The translations under genes and the position numbers were made by a program. DNA of 6,860 nt from Oligoflexia bacterium. GTDB lineage: Bacteria; Bdellovibrionota; UBA1018; CAIMNF01. The notes below the pieces were generated by a model. The model saw nothing but the letters and a program-made list of their open reading frames with translations, ran no database searches and was not told the DNA's origin. The stretch lies in the NCBI GenBank assembly GCA_903842755.1, contig CAIMNF010000295.1, positions 1 through 6,860 on the forward strand. The letters are read 5' to 3'. Shown piece after piece: positions 6,482-6,860 of the stretch; the first letter of the stretch is position 1, and every line of letters starts with the position of its first letter.

Positions 6482-6529
6482 TCAAGTGTGAATCTTGGTC
6501 GTAGAATAGAATCGAAGTTCAAGTGTCAA
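6482..6529. repeat. Direct repeat TCAAGTGT(G/C)AA, two copies 37 bp apart
   Basis: On the plus strand TCAAGTGTGAA (6482-6492) and TCAAGTGTCAA (6519-6529) agree at 10 of 11 positions, with starts 37 bp apart (about 3.5 helical turns). Both lie in the intergenic region between amt and the kinase gene, and the second overlaps the candidate -35 box. This could be a paired binding site for a regulator, although chance cannot be dismissed. Confidence 0.4.
6503..6529 (-). promoter_or_regulatory. Weak candidate promoter for the histidine kinase gene
   Basis: The minus strand has a perfect -35 word TTGACA (6524-6529) followed after 15 nt by TATTCT (6503-6508), a 4 of 6 match to the -10 box. The spacer is short. 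A competing reading, TTGATT followed 16 nt later by GAGAAT, lies nearer the gene. The -35 word is also half of a small dyad, GTCAA-N4-TTGAC (6525-6538). Read-through from amt is equally possible because no terminator is visible between the genes. Confidence 0.3.
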
Positions 6530-6543
6530 CTTATTGACTTTTC

Positions 6544-6860
6544 TTACTGATTCAGCTCGGAACTTGTCATTACTTTGCATTGTTCTTTCACCCAAAGCTC
6601 TTGAAGGATGCTGTGGCTACCTTGAATGACTTCTTCGTGTTCAAGAGTGTCTAGACCAATGTGCTCTTCATTAGCAGTAATTTGGACCGGAGTAAAAATT
6701 TCTACAATTTTAGTAATGACGTAAGTTCCAATCAAGCTCAAGGCGATCACCCCTAAGGATGAGAGAATTTGAGCTTTGAGTAACCCTGGATTTCCGTGGA
6801 TTAAGCCATCGGCGCCAGCCGGGTTGACTGTTTTTGATGCAAAAACGCCGGTTAAAATGG
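6544..6860 (-). CDS. amt: Amt-family ammonium transporter, C-terminal fragment
   Basis: This is the final 104 codons of a gene that begins beyond the right edge; the protein reaches its stop at 6544-6546. The visible part starts ILTGVFASKTVNPAGADG and continues IHGNPGLLKAQIL, matching the region before the last transmembrane helix of Amt/AmtB proteins. That helix is LGVIALSLIGTYVITKIVEI. It is followed by the conserved cytoplasmic C-terminal region, with NEEH, GLDTLEHEE and family-typical spacing. Amt proteins are trimeric inner-membrane channels for ammonium; the C-terminal region mediates cross-talk between subunits and is where the PII protein GlnK acts in well-studied members. After GLDTLEHEE there is a tail of about 28 residues (VIQGSHSILQELWVKEQ and onward). 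A GTG at 6750 is an internal codon, not the start. Confidence 0.92.
   Translation of the reverse strand, partial: ILTGVFASKTVNPAGADGLIHGNPGLLKAQILSSLGVIALSLIGTYVITKIVEIFTPVQITANEEHIGLDTLEHEEVIQGSHSILQELWVKEQCKVMTSSELNQ

Noticed and set aside
6525..6543. Terminator after amt formed by GTCAA-N4-TTGAC.
   Set aside because: The stem is only 5 bp, not GC-rich, and lacks a U-tract.
1..6860. Mobile element, CRISPR array, toxin-antitoxin pair or phage-defence genes.
   Set aside because: No transposase, integrase, regularly spaced repeats, small paired genes or defence domains were seen. The window is housekeeping metabolism and signalling.

Overview
All genes read leftwards (minus strand), and coding density is high. 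In transcription order (right to left) there is the 3' end of an Amt-family ammonium transporter, a membrane-anchored PAS sensor histidine kinase, and then a tight four-gene polyglucan (glycogen) operon. That operon encodes a GH133-type glycogen debranching enzyme, a GT4-like glycosyltransferase, a GH57 amylase/glucanotransferase-like protein, and the 5' end of a GT3 (eukaryote-type) glycogen synthase that runs off the left edge. I see no tRNA, rRNA, CRISPR array, insertion sequence or integration site.

The source is a bacterium of moderate GC content with Gram-negative-style genes. The combination of GT3 glycogen synthase, stand-alone GDE_C debranching enzyme, GT4 and a ~400-residue GH57 is known in Bacteroidetes and in some delta-proteobacterial/Bdellovibrio-like lineages. 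The protein style and sigma70-like promoter words fit the latter somewhat better, but the window has no marker gene that settles taxonomy.

Layout: 1-130 GT3 glycogen synthase N-terminus; 133-1332 GH57; 1334-2770 GT4; 2767-4659 debranching enzyme; 4660-4733 short intergenic stretch with a good promoter candidate and a dyad between its -35 and -10 boxes; 4734-6431 histidine kinase; 6432-6543 intergenic region with a direct repeat and a weaker promoter candidate; 6544-6860 Amt C-terminus.

How the genes work together (inference): GT3, and perhaps GT4, would build alpha-1,4-glucan. GH57 would cleave or transfer alpha-1,4 chains, and the GH133 enzyme would remove alpha-1,6-linked glucose stubs. 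Gene junctions of -4, +1 and +2 nt indicate one translationally coupled mRNA. The kinase has no response regulator in view. Its position behind amt suggests, but does not prove, a nitrogen-related signal. The least ordinary items are the eukaryote-like enzyme set, a Met at a normally basic donor-site position of the GT3 enzyme, a charged insertion in the GT4 protein, and the promoter dyad.
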